A DNA stretch of 32,306 bases from an uncultured bacterium. GTDB taxonomy: Bacteria; Armatimonadota; HRBIN16. The stretch is from the NCBI GenBank assembly GCA_937132045.1, contig CAKZNX010000427.1, forward strand, positions 1 to 32,306, written 5' to 3'. The position numbers and the translations under genes were made by a program. A model generated the notes under the pieces. It was not told the DNA's origin. It did not search any database and was given only the letters and a program-made list of their open reading frames with translations. Positions 30,035 through 32,306 of the stretch are shown here, piece by piece. The stretch's first letter is position 1. The number at the start of each line of letters is the position of its first letter.

Positions 30035-31879
30035 GTGGACGACACGCTGAATGCAAAACTGCAGGCGCTCCCCACGCTGCCGGGCGTTTACATCTTCAAG
30101 GACGCGCAGGGAACCGTGCTCTATGTGGGCAAGGCGGTGTCCCTGCGACCGCGTGTGCGTTCGTACTTCCACAAGAGCGCCGAGCACTCCATCAAGACCC
30201 GCCGCCTCGTGGAGAAGATTGCCGACATCGAGTGGATTGTCACGGATACCGATCTGGAGGCGCTGGTGCTGGAGTGCAACCTTATCAAGCGTCATCGTCC
30301 ACCTTACAACATCCGCCTGCGCGACGACAAGCAATACCCCTTCCTGTGCCTGACCACTGCCGAACCCTTCCCGCGCCTGATGCTGGCACGCCGCGCGAAG
30401 AACGACGGCAACCGCTACTTCGGTCCCTATTCCGGCAGCCGACCGGTATACCAGACCATGCACCTGCTCAACCGCCTCTTTCCGCTGGTCACCTGTGGGG
30501 AAGCGTTCACGGGCGAGCCGGTTCGCAAGCCGTGCCTGTACCACCACATGGGCAGATGTCCTGCCCCCTGTGCGGGACTGGCAGACCGCGAACGCTATCG
30601 CGAGACGGTGCGCGAGGTGGAGTTGTTCCTGAGCGGCAGGCACGAGAAGCTGCTGAAAGCGCTCCACCGGCAAATGGAGGAGGCTTCCGAAAGACTGGAG
30701 TTCGAGCGCGCCGCCGCCCTGCGTGACCAGATTCGCGCGGTCGAGCAGGTTATCACCCAGCAGAAGGTGGTATCCGCCGAGATGGTGGACCAGGATGTGC
30801 TCGCCTATGCTGCCGATGAACAGCGTGCGCTGGTGCAGATGTTCTTCATCCGGGGCGGCAAGCTGATTGGGCAACAGCACTTCTTTTTAGACGGAGCCAC
30901 GGAAGAGGACCAGCGCAAGGCACTGCAGGAGTTCCTGAAGCAGTACTACGATCAGGCGCAGGACGTCCCCAGCGAGATTCTGATTCCCGCACCCATCGAG
31001 GAGGCGCACATCATCGAACAGTGGCTGAGACAGAAGCGCGGCGGGCGGGTGGAACTGCACGCTCCACAGCGGGGCGGGAAGAAGAAGCTGCTGGAGATGG
31101 CGCTGACCAATGCCGAGCTGGCGCTGAACCAGGCGCGTCAGCAATGGCTGCGGAAAAAGGCACAGCAGGAGGCGGTGCTCACCGCATTGCAGGAAGCACT
31201 GGGGCTGGCGTCGTTGCCGCGGCGCATCGAGGCGTACGATATTTCCAACATTCAGGGCTTTGCCCCGGTCGGTGTGATGGTGGTGCTGAAGGAGGGCAAG
31301 CCATCCAAGAGCGACTACCGCCGGTTCAGCATCAAGTATCTGCCCGAATCGCCTAACGACTTCGCCATGATGAGAGAGGTGGTCATCCGTCGCCTGCGGG
31401 AGGCGCAACAGGGCAATCCGAAGTTCACTGAGCTGCCCCAGCTGATGCTGATTGATGGCGGCAAGGGACAGCTCAACGCCGCGCTGGATGCGATGCGCGA
31501 AGTGGGGATGCAGGTTCCTGCTATCGGTCTGGCGAAGCGGTTCGAGGAGGTGTACCTGCCGGGGCGTTCGGAGCCGCTGGTCCTGCCCAAAGATTCGCCT
31601 GCCCTGCATCTGCTTCAGGCAGTGCGCGACGAAGCACATCGGTTTGCTGTGGAGTACCATCGCAAGCTGCGAATCAAGCGGAGTACCTCCTCGGTGCTGG
31701 ACGAGATACCGGGCGTGGGTCCCCGACGCAAACAGGCACTGCTCAAACACTTCGGTTCGGTGAAACGATTGAAAGAGGCGAGTGTCGAAGAGATTGCGGC
31801 TGTGCCATCCATCACCCGTCCGGTGGCGCAGACTATCTATTCGGAACTGCATAAGGAGGAGCAAAGGTGGTCGGGCTAA
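30035..31879 (+). CDS. uvrC: Excinuclease ABC subunit C
   Basis: 614 aa. UvrC makes both incisions in nucleotide excision repair, with UvrB. The GIY-YIG domain (about 12-92) has GVYIF and VLYVGKA, with Glu80 as the likely metal ligand. Cys154, Cys167, Cys175 and Cys179 match the Fe-S cluster cysteines described for E. coli UvrC. The UVR domain (about 205-240) binds UvrB, the RNase-H-like domain has YDISNIQG and LIDGGKGQLNAA, and the HhH pair is at the C-terminus (IPGVGPRRKQALLKHFGS). GTG at 30035 is my start; a TTG at 30017 is in frame but precedes the promoter-like TACAAT. No ribosome site is visible. Confidence 0.95.
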   Translation: MDDTLNAKLQALPTLPGVYIFKDAQGTVLYVGKAVSLRPRVRSYFHKSAEHSIKTRRLVEKIADIEWIVTDTDLEALVLECNLIKRHRPPYNIRLRDDKQYPFLCLTTAEPFPRLMLARRAKNDGNRYFGPYSGSRPVYQTMHLLNRLFPLVTCGEAFTGEPVRKPCLYHHMGRCPAPCAGLADRERYRETVREVELFLSGRHEKLLKALHRQMEEASERLEFERAAALRDQIRAVEQVITQQKVVSAEMVDQDVLAYAADEQRALVQMFFIRGGKLIGQQHFFLDGATEEDQRKALQEFLKQYYDQAQDVPSEILIPAPIEEAHIIEQWLRQKRGGRVELHAPQRGGKKKLLEMALTNAELALNQARQQWLRKKAQQEAVLTALQEALGLASLPRRIEAYDISNIQGFAPVGVMVVLKEGKPSKSDYRRFSIKYLPESPNDFAMMREVVIRRLREAQQGNPKFTELPQLMLIDGGKGQLNAALDAMREVGMQVPAIGLAKRFEEVYLPGRSEPLVLPKDSPALHLLQAVRDEAHRFAVEYHRKLRIKRSTSSVLDEIPGVGPRRKQALLKHFGSVKRLKEASVEEIAAVPSITRPVAQTIYSELHKEEQRWSG

Positions 31880-32232
31880 TTGTGCGCTGGGTTGCGAACG
31901 CTGTGGCATTGTTGCTGACAGTGTGGCTGGGCAAGATGCTGGGATTGGGGCTTCACGTCACCGGCATCTGGGGGGCGATGATTGCCGCGCTGGTCATCGG
32001 GTTGATCAACGCCTTCATCCGCCCTATCGTGGTGATGCTCACGCTACCGCTTAACTGCCTGACCTTTGGGCTTTTCGGGCTGATTATCAACGCCTTCCTG
32101 TTCTGGCTGGCAGGAGAGCTGCTCACGGAGTTTGACGTGCGGGGTCCTGTCGCCGCGCTGTTTGGTTCAATTGTCATGAGCCTGTTCAGCAGTCTGCTCA
32201 GCCAGACAGTGGCACCGGAAAAGCACCGTTAG
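31867..32232 (+). CDS. Phage-holin-4-family small membrane protein
   Basis: 121 aa with four hydrophobic helices (about 4-24, 30-50, 54-80 and 91-112) and the family-like signature GLINAFIRPIVVMLTLPLNCLTFGLFGLIINAFLFWL. It fits the superfamily IV holin group (pfam Phage_holin_4_2), which is found widely as chromosomal genes with no phage context. A true holin role is not shown here. GTG at 31867 has AAGGAGGAGC just upstream and overlaps the end of uvrC by 13 nt, so it is translated with uvrC. Its actual role is unknown. Confidence 0.88.
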   Translation: MVGLIVRWVANAVALLLTVWLGKMLGLGLHVTGIWGAMIAALVIGLINAFIRPIVVMLTLPLNCLTFGLFGLIINAFLFWLAGELLTEFDVRGPVAALFGSIVMSLFSSLLSQTVAPEKHR

Positions 32233-32268
32233 GGGCTTTGTGGAAGAATATAGAGGGAACAGGCGAGG

Positions 32269-32306
32269 ATGAACCGCATGAGAGATCGTCGCTGGGTATT
32301 GATTAC
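32269..32306 (+). CDS. Start of a truncated downstream gene
   Basis: ATG at 32269 (or 32278, 9 nt after GCGAGG) opens a frame reading M-N-R-M-R-D-R-R-W-V-L-I to the window end. It could be an N-terminal membrane or signal segment. Too short to name. Confidence 0.35.
   Translation, partial: MNRMRDRRWVLI

Noticed and set aside
31867-32232. Evidence of a prophage from the holin-like gene
   Set aside because: The family is common outside phages, and no endolysin, integrase or structural gene is near.

Overview
The window reads as chromosomal DNA of a GC-rich, free-living and possibly thermophilic bacterium. The best phylum guess is Armatimonadota or a near relative. That rests on the mix of a PEP-CTERM protein, a secreted protein with a dockerin-like acidic tail, sugar enzymes (GH42, Gfo/Idh, sugar isomerase-like), the Firmicutes-like order rpsO-pnp-M16 peptidase-dapB, and dispersed palindromic repeats. 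No 16S rRNA or other strict marker is present, so this is inference. There is no transposase, integrase, phage structural module, CRISPR array or toxin-antitoxin pair that I can support. Nearly all genes look intact.

Layout. 1-580: dispersed repeats, a strong promoter with a ~160-nt leader, an orphan 69-aa gene and a perfect terminator. 581-3531: accD-accA on the minus strand, divergent from bifunctional pheA. 3532-6320: a cold-shock gene, a minus-strand membrane protein with a probable PH-like domain, and a coupled pair (Tat-exported sugar-isomerase-like protein and PHP phosphatase). 6321-6995: GC-rich hairpin repeats, then tRNA-Cys and rpsT under one promoter. 7000-13386 (minus): MoxR ATPase, DUF58 protein, DUF3488/transglutaminase membrane protein, Gfo/Idh oxidoreductase and holA, in transcription order and mostly overlapping or nearly so. 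13613-16154: an orphan 71-aa gene, then a GAF-GAF histidine kinase and a receiver-only response regulator (minus). 16155-16831: a repeat-rich, gene-free zone ending in a near-consensus promoter for an Hsp20 gene. 17393-18926: rpmB (minus) and the dockerin-tailed secreted protein (plus). 18972-23943 (minus): GH42 beta-galactosidase, SDR, second MoxR and a rhomboid protease with a TPR-like tail. 24015-28884 (plus): rpsO with a structured leader, pnp, M16 peptidase and dapB. 29131-32306 (plus): PEP-CTERM protein, uvrC, a holin-4-family membrane protein and the first codons of another gene.

How the genes fit together. Most of the window is housekeeping: fatty-acid initiation (accDA), Phe synthesis (pheA), lysine/diaminopimelate (dapB), translation (rpsT, rpmB, rpsO, tRNA-Cys), RNA decay (pnp), replication (holA), repair (uvrC) and stress (csp, hsp20). 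The less ordinary parts are envelope-related: two MoxR modules, a rhomboid protease, a PEP-CTERM substrate, a dockerin-tailed secreted protein, and the GAF kinase/receiver pair.

No single locus announces a wholly new defence or mobile system. The best leads are: an apparently leaderless uvrC whose promoter abuts a 13-bp hairpin; a BIME-like repeat array next to hsp20; structured leaders before rpsO and before the orphan 69-aa gene; the MoxR-SDR-GH42-rhomboid/TPR cluster; and a histidine kinase with an atypical H-box. All calls come from reading the sequence; no database search was run.
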